DNA from: Cristatella mucedo
Lineage: Eukaryota; Bryozoa; Phylactolaemata; Cristatellidae
Assembly: GCA_009760855.2 (NCBI GenBank)
Contig: WPIO01000046.1
Location: forward strand, 3,217,501-3,281,500
Length of the DNA stretch: 64,000 nt
Reading direction: 5' to 3'
Under the pieces are notes generated by a model. The model saw nothing but the letters and a program-made list of their open reading frames with translations. It did not search any database and was not told the origin of the DNA. The translations under genes and the position numbers were made by a program. This document shows positions 54,170 to 63,565 of this stretch, piece by piece (within the stretch, counting starts at the first letter, position 1; each line of letters opens with the position of its first letter).

Positions 54170-55640
54170 TGAAGTCTTCAGTGTAGAAGGATGAAAACTT
54201 GTCGACCCAGCCGCTTACATCTGGGCAGAGAGGCCTCTCTCGTAATTGGTCAGCAAATTGTTTACCGTTTACAAATGTGTTTTTGGTGCGACTGGCAGAA
54301 CTTCAGTTTTCAATAATTTCAATAGAACTCGATAGCCTGACATCTGCGGTTTCTCTTGGAGCGACGGCTTTCACTTCTGTGCAGGTAATACTCAGTCGTA
54401 CCTGTGCTTTTAACCATCCAAGCCTTCGAACACGTCAAATACTTGACTTCCTTGCTGCTAGTATTGACGACATCCGAACATAGATAGCAATCAGCCATCG
54501 TAAATCGAACGATGATTAAACAAACTTACTAGTTATAGGCAAACCAAGTGTGATTCAGAAACTGGAAAGGTTAAAGGCTCAAAATAGGGTCCAGTGAGCC
54601 GTGATGGCACACTAGGTAAGGCGGTTGCTTTCATGGCCTCGGTCCCGAGGTCGTGGGTTCGATTCCTGCGATGTGCGATCCTTTATCGCCACTGCAAGCG
54701 GTGGTGATAGCCATAAAGGCTCTTCTGTCGCTATACAAAAGAGGCTGTTTAATCAGCTAGGATTTATTTATTTAGTAGCATATATCCTGTCGTATCTGCA
54801 CGAAATCCAAGTGTCTTGTTCCAAAGTGACCTTTCATTAGACGACCACATCAGCTCCACAGTCAAGTCTGCCTACTTTCAGCTACATGACATTGCTAAAA
54901 TTCGGGCTTGCTTAGAAAGAGGTAACACATCTAAATTGAGTCATGCAATTGTTACATCCCGTCTTGACTTCTGTAATTCACTGCTTTCTGGTCTACCGGG
55001 CTGTACAGTCAGGCTTTTAAAATTGGTGAAAAACTCTGCTGTTAGGCTTGTCTACCGTGAGCTTTACAGTTGCAGCATCGCACCACTTCTTGCCGACCTG
55101 CACTGGCTCCCAGTCAGCAGTGCATCGACTTTAAGATTCTATCACTTCACTTGTAGGTCCCTTCATTCTTTGTCTCCAGACTACCTAAAAGATCTACTCC
55201 GTCACCAGACTAGGCATCGGAATACCTGCTTTTAGGAGTCTAACCGTTTACCTGTACCTCGTACGAGCCTCAAATCCTTAGGAGACGGCGTCTTAAACTC
55301 GTATGCTCCCAAAGCCTGGAACTTACTTCCGACTGGCGTCACGACATTCCCCGACTTGACCACATTTAAAAAGAAGCTACAAATGTATTTATTTATTGCA
55401 GCATTTAGTATGTCCATGTGATTCGCTGTTTGCGTGCTTATGCGTGCTGGCGCTGAGCATGCTTCCACATATCAGATTTGCATGCCGACTCTGAGCACGT
55501 CACCTCTAACCATGCTATGCTTATTGTCATTGAGCATGCTACCACCTACATTCGATCGTGCTTCCCATGCAGCAAATTTAAAGTGCCTAGAAAGAAACTG
55601 AATCCTCTGACGGCGCTATAAAAAATGTGCTATTACAATT
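54170..55640 (+). mobile_element. LINE family B copy interrupted by SINE-2
   Basis: Segments 54170-54595 and 54776-55640 carry RT and C-terminal blocks: the SAYFQLHDIAKIRACLERGN stretch, VTSRLDFCNSLLSGLPGC, LLADLHWLPV, then APKAWNLLPTGV-like debris. The tail is aaatttaaagtgcctagaaa and ggcgctataaaaaatgtgct. Confidence 0.83.
54595..54778 (+). mobile_element. SINE-2 copy inside LINE family B
   Basis: gagccgtgatggcacactag, aaggcggttgctttcatggc, cgaggtcgtgggttcgattc (exact B-box), ggctgtttaatcagctagga, and (ATTT)n at the end. Very similar to the 22.3- and 53.6-kb copies. Confidence 0.87.
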
Positions 55641-56599
55641 ATTCAATGTGAGCAGCGTGGAATGCCATTCAAGGTACGCTGTAAGCGCCGGCGAATCAAG
55701 GTGAGCAGCCGGCGTTGGCCTTCGCGTCACGGCACACTTCCGGACCTCATGGCCACGGCTCTTGCCGCCAGGAGCGCTGCCGGTGAGTTTCGTACCACCC
55801 TCTCGTCAGCGGCGCCGCTCTGCAACCGGACCTCATAATCGATAGTTGCTCACAAGTGGTAGTCATTGACTTCACGATGATGCATTTGATGCCGACGGTA
55901 CACTCAAGAAGGCGGCCGAAAAGCCGAAGCCGATAAGCGTCGCTCCGCGACGGCGTCGGCGTCGTCGCCCGGCGGCAGGCGCGCCCTTCGGGCCTGAAGC
56001 ACCTGAATTACCGCGCGCTCAGCGAACGGCTCTATACCGGCTGCGCGTCTCCGAAGCGGAAGCCGTCTGCGGCTCGGGTGACACGCTTCCGACCATAGAA
56101 CTCTGGGGTTGCCGCCGCTGCACCCACATTGGAGGAAAGGACCCGCCGGTCAATATTTTACGGACAATTCATTGTCATACGAGATGAGAGCGATGCTATG
56201 TGATGAGAGTGATGACAGAGAGACAGACAGATACGAAGATTACTTGAGCTCTGGGCCAACGTGAGCGTAGGAGACGAGAGAAAGTGAGAGCACTTCTGCT
56301 TTAATAACTGGGTCACGTGCAAACGCTCGCGCTCCCTACGACTTCCACCACTTCCGCCACTTCTGCCACCACGCCCGCTCGCGCTGAAGCCAGCACAGGG
56401 ATTTCTCGCCGCGAAGCCAAGCATCGGTGCCTAAGCTCGCGTCAGCAGCGTCGCGGCTCCGGCGCGGCTATTGCGCACGCCGAAACTATTAGGCTGAGAC
56501 ATCGGAGGGGCATCGGTGGCGTCCGTCCGGGCGGCGAGTTCTGCCAGAGCGTCGGGCTATCGCTCGCCGTGGGAGCATTGTCAGTGCTCTCCACCAGTT
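55641..56599. other. Unassigned GC-rich sequence with possible exon-like frame
   Basis: The frame 55870-56184 (+) is open without a Met, includes FDADGTLKKAAEKPKPISVA and an arginine run, and ends at TGA. No family recognised. Nearby, RSAAG followed by gtgagt (about 55782) looks like a donor. It may be part of an unrecognised gene or chance. Confidence 0.25.
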
Positions 56600-56671
56600 C
56601 TCGCTCTCTCTCGCTCTCTCTCGCTCTCTCTCGCTCTCTCCCGCTCTCTCCCTCTCTCTCGCTCTCTCTCG

Positions 56672-56751
<80 letters not shown>

Positions 56752-56850
56752 CTCTCTCGCTCTCTCTCGCTCTCTCTCGCTCTCTCTCGCTCTCTCTCGC
56801 TCTCTCTCGCTCTCTCTCGCTCTCTCTCGCTCTCTCTCGCTCTCTCTTTT
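56600..56850. repeat. (CGCTCTCTCT)n decamer array within (CT)n
   Basis: The CG dinucleotide recurs every 10 bp over long parts of the tract, with purer CT in the middle. Confidence 0.95.
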
Positions 56851-57600
56851 TCTTTCTTTCCCTCCGTCGCCCCGCCGCTTCCGGGGCGACGCCACGCGTT
56901 CACACTGTTCGCAAGCCAGCCGGTTTCGTCGCTGAGCGCGGGCCCAACGGCGGCCGGCCGTCAGCGTCGGGCGATTGGGCGACGCTTGCACAATCCAATT
57001 CGTTGGCCCATTCGCCACAAAAGCCCACGCATCGCATTCCGTCACATTTGGCTACACAAGAAAAGCCCCTCTGTGCTTCGGCGGCGCGCGCGTCGTGCTG
57101 ACGCGCGCGCGCCGAGGCGGCAGAGAACAACACCGTGGCAGCGAGTCGGACGTGCACCGGCTTCGCGCGGCGTCGTGGCCGCGAGCGCGCTCGACGCGCT
57201 TGCGGCCACGACTCCGACTCTCGGGTCATCATTGTAGTCGGCACACCAAGCGAAAGCAGCCAGGCTGAGCTCGCGGAGGACCGCCAGGTGCGGCGGCGGC
57301 GGCGGCGACTGTCGGTGAAGTCCGTCCTTCGGAGCAGCTCTAGTCGCGACCGCCGCAACGAAGCGAGCGAGCGCAAGCACGGCGAGGCGCACTCTCGCTT
57401 GCGCTCCCGCGCCGCCGCGACACCGTGACGACGGTCCGACTGGCTGCTTGCTGCACTCGCCGGCCCCGGAGTGCGCGTCCGCTCCGACGCGACTCCGCTC
57501 CCCGTGGCGGAGGAGCTAGCGCGCGCGGCGCCGACGCCCGTGAGCGTACGGGCAGCCGCGTTCGTTGGCGATCGCGAGGGCCGCGCGCTCGTCTCTAGCG

Positions 57601-57602
<2 letters not shown>

Positions 57603-57666
<64 letters not shown>
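57603..57666. repeat. (CT)n microsatellite
   Basis: About 31 CT units in GC-rich sequence, about 200 bp before the putative first exon of the TRADD-N-like gene. Confidence 0.95.
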
Positions 57667-57668
<2 letters not shown>

Positions 57669-57871
57669 GTCGTTAGAGGCACGCGAAGGAGGCCATCGTA
57701 GGGGAATCGATTGCTTCCCCTCGCTGGGCCAGTCGCTAGTCTCCCGAGCGGGCCGCTGCCGCTACGGCCGCAGCCTCCGCCGCCGCCCAGCCGAGCGTGC
57801 TCTGGTGCCGACGCGGTAACCAAGCAGCGTCATTCGTCCGGCCTACGCACACCGACTTGACCCCATCCACG

Positions 57872-58040
57872 ATGACCCACGCGCCAGGCTCACTCCCGCC
57901 TCGCCGCGCCTGCTTTCCAGACTGCGGCCTCTCAAAGTCCAGTGAATCCACCCGGACTCCGCGGACGCCGTTGACGGGAATGAGCACGGTCGCGCACGGA
58001 GCGGCGGACCCGGAGCGGCCCTACTTCAGACGGCCCGTCG
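57872..58040 (+). CDS. Putative first coding exon of the TRADD-N-like gene
   Basis: An ATG at 57872 in GC-rich, CpG-dense sequence opens a frame encoding MTHAPGSLPPRRACF and ending RPYFRRPVG at donor gtaagg (58041). The single trailing base matches the phase needed by the next exon. Evidence is only openness, location in a CpG-rich block and phase, so this is the weakest exon of the model. Confidence 0.35.
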
Positions 58041-61000
58041 GTAAGGTCGGCGCTTCGCGCCGCAGCGGCGCCGGTGCCGATACGCCAACGGAGGGAGCGT
58101 CGTGGTGGCGCGCGCGCCACCACGACGCTCCACGACTCGTTCGTTCGCAATTGTTTCTCGGCCGAGGCCGCGTCCGTGCTCGGGCGGGCGCGGCGCCTTC
58201 TCAGCAGCAGGCGCCGCTTCCTCTCGGCGTCAACGGCGTCACGTCGCCGCAGACCGCCCTCGGCAGCAGGCGCCGCACGCTCGAGCGGTCTCGCCGCAGC
58301 CGCATTGATTGCGCGCTACGGATGTCAAGTCAATCGCTTGCGGAAATCGCGACGCACCTAATACTGATTAGCGTAGCAAGAATAATAATTACAGTTGGAC
58401 TATTGTATAGCGCCCTCATCGGCTTGGCGCGCTCGCTACAGTCAGCCACGCTCGTTGACGACGAGGCTTAGCGGAGGGTTTAGCGGAGCGTTTACGAGAG
58501 GCTGAGGCTCGACGCAACTGCCGACCATCGGTAGGCGACTTCGACGGCGTCCGTCCGCACCTCCCTCCGTGCGTATAACTTTCGCCGTCGGTCGGTTCCG
58601 AGCTCAGGTCAGGGATCCCGAGGTCAGGGATCCCGAGGTCAGGGATCCCGAGGTCAGGGATCTTTTGGTCGGAGTGCGGAGAATTTCCGCGCAAGACGCG
58701 GAATCTTGCCGCACTCCACAGAGCAGACACTTTGGAGAACTCGATTGGCCGACGGGTGCGCGTCGTGTTACCGTAAACCGCAGCAAACCGTGCAAATCAG
58801 ATCCGCATCAAATGCAACGGAAATAGTCTTTTAGAAGTTCCGATTGCGATAACGTATCACACAATGAGTTAATTTTTTGCACGAACGCATGCAATATCTA
58901 GTCTTTGCACACGCGCTCTGCGACGCGCTGGCCCGCAACAGCCCGGCGGTGGCGTTCGCGGTAGTGTCCGGTTTGCCGTCGTATCCGCGGCCTCTGCAGT
59001 CCACTGCTCACGAGACGCACTGCACCGCGGCTGGGCACGGTTATGGGCACGACGAAAATTCAGCGGCTTGATAAGAAATGCAATAAAAATTGGACTAGCG
59101 AGCACGACCGGTCAGCGGGGCAGGTCAACGTCGTAGCACGCAGGCTGAGAGCATCTCTTGCGCGAGAGTACTCCGCCGCCGGTGGCGCCGGCGGCGCGTC
59201 TAGGCCGTATGTTTTAAGCGATGGTCTCTAAGCCGCTTCGTGTTTGCCGGCGCGATGGTGCGACGCAAAGGCTCTCAGCAAAAGACGCACTGCGTTCCTT
59301 CCAGATTTCCGATCGCCCGAGTCTTTTCTGCTCCTGTGTGCTTTGCTTTGCTAATCTGTACACGATTCAGCGCGTGCTGCTTGTCAGAGGTCTTACTAGC
59401 TGAGCGTCTCCTTGTTTGCCTTAGCGTACTTAGAGCGATACTTGTTTGCTTTTGCATGCTTGACGCCGCGCGTGTCACTAGCTCTCAGTTATTGATTCTC
59501 TAGCAGCTAGTCTCGCACAGTCTTGCTTGGATAGAGATTTCACTGCTCTCCTAGGGCGCTGTGCGAAAGACCTCACACTGCTATTATTGTTATTATTGTT
59601 GCTGTTACTATAGTTATGAAATATCGATAAAAACGCAGCTCGCTGCTGACGCCTGTCAGCCTGCGTCGTGTCCGCTAGCGGAGTAACGTTCGCAAAGGCT
59701 CTTCTTTCTACTGGCATGCACATGAGGCTTTTCAACTCAGCTAATCTTCGCTTTACTTAAATCAGCGCCCGCGGCGGGGGGGGGGGCGAGGATGTAAATT
59801 CACCATCGGCGTCTCGAACCTTCGATTTCCCCCGCCGCAGCCACTTCGGCGGCGGAGGCGGCGGCGGCGGCAGCTTCTTCGCGAGTGCGAGGCCGTTCGA
59901 CCGAGCGCGGCAGTCGGAGCTCCGAACGACCTGCAGCGGCGGCGGCGGCGGCGGGCTGGTCGCCGCCGCCGCCGCTTCCGCCGCTCGTCTGAGCTGCTCG
60001 CTCGCTCGCTCGCGCGCGCATTCGGTAGTCGGCGTCGACGCTCACCGGCACCCGCGCGCCGCGTCGCTAAGGCAAAATCGGAGTCTACATCGACGTGATG
60101 GAGGCGGGGGCGCACCAGGGCTCGGAGCGCTACTACATGACGCTCGTCACCGAGGTGCTGGCGCGAGAGCTCAACGGCCGGAGCAAGGTGGAGCTACGCG
60201 GTGCGTTCGAGGAGCGGCGCGCGCTCGACGGCTGCACGATCGAGGAGTTCCGGGACGGTGAGGCTGCTGCGCGTGCTTGCACCGGCGCGTGCCCCGGTGC
60301 GTGCCCGCGACGGAAGGCGGACGCATTCGGCCGCCGCGAAGCATCGCACCGGGGCTGCAAGCGCGCCGAGCCGGAACCGCGCGAGTCGCGTGGCGCTCGA
60401 CGCAAACGTCCATCGTTTACGAATCTTTGGAGCTTGTCTGTCGCTTGTCCTTTGGTTGAGCGCTTCTGCCGCCGCCGCCGTGCGGTTTGACCTAGAGAGT
60501 AAGATACTCGCCATTAACTGCCGTGCGCGTCCGCCAGTTGCGTCGGTCGCGTGGGCGCACGCGCGAGTTCGTGCGAGTCCGTATGGTGCGCAACCGTCTC
60601 AGAAATTCGCTCGAAACAGCCGCGCCTCTTCGCGGGTCGATTTCGAGAGGCGTCCAGCAGCGCTGGCGTTCCCAGGCAGCGGGCGCCCGCGCGGTCAGCG
60701 GATACTTCGGATCACCCGCCGCCGCCGCAGTCGCCGCCGCCGAGGGCAATGGTGCCTCGTTGGTGTGGACGTCGGCGAACCCGAACTCGCTCGAGTCGAT
60801 AGAAGTGCGAGTAGAGTGATGTAATAACTCAATGCTCGCGCTGCTAGCGGCCATCTCGCCGCGGCGCGCTCGCGGGAAGAGATGCGGCGGCGCTCGGCCG
60901 CCAGCTTCTCCTCCGCAGCGTCGATCTCTCGCCGATCTACTCAATTTCTATGCTTTCTAGAGAGAGATAGCAGACTTTGATAAGTGACTCGCATGCACGA

Positions 61001-61353
61001 CTTTTAGCCGATATCCTTCGTCATTTTTTATTCGTTTTCAATGGCTGTCATTTAGCGCGTCAATCTCCCATTCGCGCGTTTGTGCTGTTGGCCAAGGCTC
61101 GCTTTTCACCGTGCCTTGACAAAGTTGCGATTGTTGCCGCTTTCACGACGAAGCAGGCCACCGACCGGAACACTCATTCAGTACCCTGACCGTCCATTGG
61201 CTTTTGAGAAAAAGGCACCAGCCATTCATTCACGGTTCATGGCAGAGAAGAAGAGAAAGGAGAAGAGAATGACGTCAGCGTCGTTTACCAATTTCAGAAC
61301 TGTGTGCATGCGGGTACGCGCCCTGACTTCTCAGAAACCTACTTAGGCTGACG

Positions 61354-61432
<79 letters not shown>

Positions 61433-62186
61433 GAAAGAACTTGTCAAATTACGGAGAAACTGGAGGCCGTCTGCAGTGGAAATGTACGGTGAAAAAAAGA
61501 CCATCTCAAGCAGTAAGTGATCCTGAAATATTCGGGTCATCGATACAGCATTTGAACCGACTGAACAATCGAGACGGCTCTTCCTGTGGCGTCAATGCAG
61601 GGCTCTAAAGCCTCGCCTTCAAATTGCCATATACTGGGCCCAATTACGGCAAGCTGCTTGAATGAATGCGCACATTTAAGACTGCAAGTTATTGCGCCTA
61701 GTACAACCGTTTCGGCAAGCCTCAGATAAAAAATAAATAAAATAATAAATTTACATAGCACCCTCAGATAACTTAATCTCTTTCTCGGCACTTTGCCGAG
61801 AAAGAGACGCGCCGGTCGAGCGCACGCGCTCGCGCGAACTGCGCCGGCCCGGTCGGCTCAAGTCGTGCGCTGCCCGCTCCACGACACGCTGGCGCGCCGC
61901 TCTCGCGAGCGATTCCAACGCTTTTCCGTCGGCGACCGCTCAGGCATCGTCATGGTGGTGAGCGTCGGCTCGGCGGAGCACTTGGACGCACTCTGGGCCA
62001 GCCATAAGCTGGGCAAGCTGAGCGCCGCGGCGCAGGGCGCACTGCTCTCCGAGGACGTGCTGAGCGCTCTGCGCACGCCGACGCTGACCATCCGCTGCAA
62101 GCTGTGGGAGGACGAGTACAGGGCGTGCCGCGACGAGCTGGACAAGCACGGCGCCGCCCTCCTCCTCCTCGAACCGAGCGAGCGCG
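57872..62186 (+). CDS. Putative TRADD-N-like domain protein, 5' part (three exons, incomplete at 3' end)
   Basis: Proposed exons 57872-58040, 60072-60257 and 61863-62186 all join in phase 1 and give 226 aa before leaving on a donor at 62187. The third exon is the best recognised. Its IVMVVSVGSAEHLDALW, KLGKLSAAAQGALLSEDVL and LTIRCKLWEDEYRACRDEL resemble the TRADD-like N-terminal domain found in many invertebrate NACHT, ankyrin or death-fold proteins; I judge this from memory of the pattern, not a search. Exon 2 (YYMTLVTEVLARELNGRSKV) looks like a compact helical module of unknown type. Such proteins are usually cytoplasmic signalling adaptors, but no function is shown here. C-terminal domains are not in the window. 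The alternative is that the exons belong to different genes. Confidence 0.5.
58094..58131. repeat. Perfect 38-bp palindrome, no spacer
   Basis: The left half GGAGCGTCGTGGTGGCGCG is followed directly by its exact reverse complement. The next base on either side does not pair. It is 54 bp after the proposed donor at 58041. Confidence 0.97.
58132..60071. other. Proposed intron 1 of the TRADD-N-like gene
   Basis: GC-rich at both ends. The 15-bp tandem repeat is the only structured feature seen; (ATT)n-like TATTATTGTTATT occurs near 59580. Confidence 0.35.
58606..58662. repeat. 15-bp tandem repeat, 3.8 units
   Basis: Unit AGGTCAGGGATCCCG, containing the small palindrome GGGATCCC; all complete units are identical. 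Confidence 0.95.
60072..60257 (+). CDS. Second exon of the TRADD-N-like gene
   Basis: It begins after a ctaag acceptor, or alternatively the protein could start at the ATG at 60098, and ends at a strong donor, ggtgagg. It encodes KIGVYIDVMEAGAHQGSERY, then YMTLVTEVLAREL, SKVELRGAFEERRAL and CTIEEFRD. Codon third positions are strongly G/C, as in the next exon and unlike the flanking repeats. Confidence 0.6.
61352..61430. repeat. (GA)n microsatellite
   Basis: About 38 GA units, in the intron before the TRADD-N-like exon. Confidence 0.95.
61777..61807. repeat. 14-bp hairpin with 3-nt loop
   Basis: Arms tctctttctcggca and tgccgagaaagaga with loop ctt; the left arm lies in a family B-type tail. 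Confidence 0.95.
61863..62186 (+). CDS. Third exon of the TRADD-N-like gene (TRADD-like N-terminal domain)
   Basis: The proposed acceptor is ctcaag at 61862; an alternative in the same phase is gtcgag at 61820. The exon ends at donor gtaagc (62187) with one base of a codon. It encodes VVRCPLHDTLARRSRERF, then the domain from SGIVMVVSVGS to YRACRDELDKHGAALLLL. Very high GC3 supports coding status. No later exon could be recognised in the remaining 1.8 kb. Confidence 0.62.
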
Positions 62187-62313
62187 GTAAGCAGCAGCAG
62201 CAGCCGCCGCCGCCACCGCCAATGGCGCCACCGCCGCCAGAAGGCGCCTCTCCCTCGCCGCCGCCGCCGCCGCCGCCGCCGCCAGAGTGCCTCCCTCGCC
62301 GCGCTGGGGCGCC

Positions 62314-62369
62314 CAATCGGACCGCTCGTGCCGAGTCACTTCCGTCACTCGGCACGAGCGGTCCGATTG
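62314..62369. repeat. 23-bp perfect inverted repeat with 10-nt loop
   Basis: Arms 62314-62336 and 62347-62369 (starting caatcggaccgctcgtgccg and its complement). Confidence 0.96.
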
Positions 62370-62424
62370 CATGACAGAAGCTCGCGATGTCTCATGTCGA
62401 GGCGGGGTTGACCCGCGGGTTAAG

Positions 62425-62515
62425 ATACTCGCCTTATACGACCGAGCCCTGAGGCATACATGAAGGACCTGAATAAAGTGTCAGTTCTCTTAGGGTGCTG
62501 TACGTATGAATTATG
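62425..62515 (+). mobile_element. SINE-1 3' fragment
   Basis: cgagccctgaggcatacatg, aaggacctgaataaagtgtc, gttctcttagggtgctgtac. It leads into a long (AT)n tract at its tail, as in the 50.8-kb copy. Confidence 0.72.
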
Positions 62516-62538
62516 CATATATATATATATCGATCACC

Positions 62539-62586
<48 letters not shown>

Positions 62587-62590
62587 CACC

Positions 62591-62643
<53 letters not shown>

Positions 62644-62684
62644 TCGATCACCAGATATATATATATATATATATATATATATCG
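62516..62684. repeat. (AT)n tract interrupted by CGATCACCAG decamers
   Basis: Three identical CGATCACCAG interruptions separate (AT)n runs, with a related cgggtgat at the right edge. Confidence 0.95.
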
Positions 62685-62899
62685 GGTGATACTGGAAAAT
62701 TGAATGTCTAGACAGGGCGCTTGCGCGCGGACCCAATGCGTGCGACGGCCGGACGTCCGGGGACCTCCTATCGTTTCAAACTCGGACGCGTTGGTCCGGC
62801 GTTGGTCCAGCCGATGCCGAACACTTTGATTGGCTGACAGTAAATCGTCTTGAGACAAAACGCCTTCGCGCGTAATCGCGACCCTCTGGTTGCTCGAAT

Positions 62900-63565
62900 G
62901 TAATGTAATGTATAGTATCTCCGTCTGTAACTCCACAAAGTCATAAAGACTATGTGGGTGTTACGCAGGAGAGTTTTGTATAGCGCAATCACAGCCTAGG
63001 CGGCTTTTGGTACGCATTCGGTGGCCAACAGACTTCGTCTCACGCATCAAAGAGAAAGTGGGAAGCATAGCAGAGTCAGGAGAGCAGTTGAGGTAGTGAG
63101 TAGCACAGAAGTAGCAGCTCAGGACCGCTGAAAAGGATTAACCATAGTCGGCAGTAGGAGAGTAGTTGTCGTTGCGTAAGAATTGCGGAAGCGAGTTCCA
63201 AAGTCTAGGACCTGCAGAGCTAAAGCTTCTGTCGCCGATGGTCTTTAAGCGGAGGAATGGAACAGCTAAATTATTGTCCGCACAGGACCTGAGGGCGCGA
63301 ACCGGCTGAAACTGCTGCAGCAGTTCAGCTAGGTACGAAGGAGCCAAGCCGTGGCGGGCCTTGTGGGTCAGCGTAAGAACCTTGCTCTGGATCCGTTGCT
63401 CAACTGGCATCCATCCTAGCTCTTTCAGCGGAGGTGACACGTGCTCAAACCGCTGGGACTTGAAGACTAGCCTTGCAGCCATATTTGTAGTCGGCTGCAG
63501 TGGTTAATAGCTTTCTTTGGCAGCCCAGCCACAAAGGAATTGCAATAGTCAAGCCGAGACAGAAC
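62900..63565 (-). mobile_element. LINE family A 3' fragment, well preserved
   Basis: The minus frame 63138-63482 encodes FEHVSPPLKELGWMPVEQRI, LAPSYLAELLQQFQPVRALR and LWNSLPQFLRNDNYSPTADY. It is very close in sequence to the copy at 10.4-11.1 kb, suggesting recent activity of this subfamily. The 3' end at 62900 is aatgtaatgtatagtatctc. Confidence 0.88.

Larger units (their letters stand above)
57040..58320. promoter_or_regulatory. CpG-dense block, possible promoter region of the TRADD-N-like gene
   Basis: GC-rich with frequent undepleted CG dinucleotides, unlike the LINE-rich neighbours. It contains the putative first exon. No TATA box or initiator can be singled out, and many invertebrates lack true CpG islands, so this is inference. 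Confidence 0.35.

Noticed and set aside
56317-57237. 306-codon + frame and the overlapping minus frames
   Set aside because: The centre is the CGCTCTCTCT array, and flanks show no domain; openness follows from GC and repeat composition.
56900-57823. 307-codon minus-strand frame in GC-rich DNA
   Set aside because: No motif, arginine/alanine/serine composition typical of antisense GC-rich sequence, contains an ERERER repeat block, overlaps the CpG-rich region on the other strand.
61858-62355. 165- and 140-codon minus-strand frames opposite the TRADD-N-like exon
   Set aside because: Low-complexity glycine/alanine runs from CCG repeats; the + strand gives the meaningful product.
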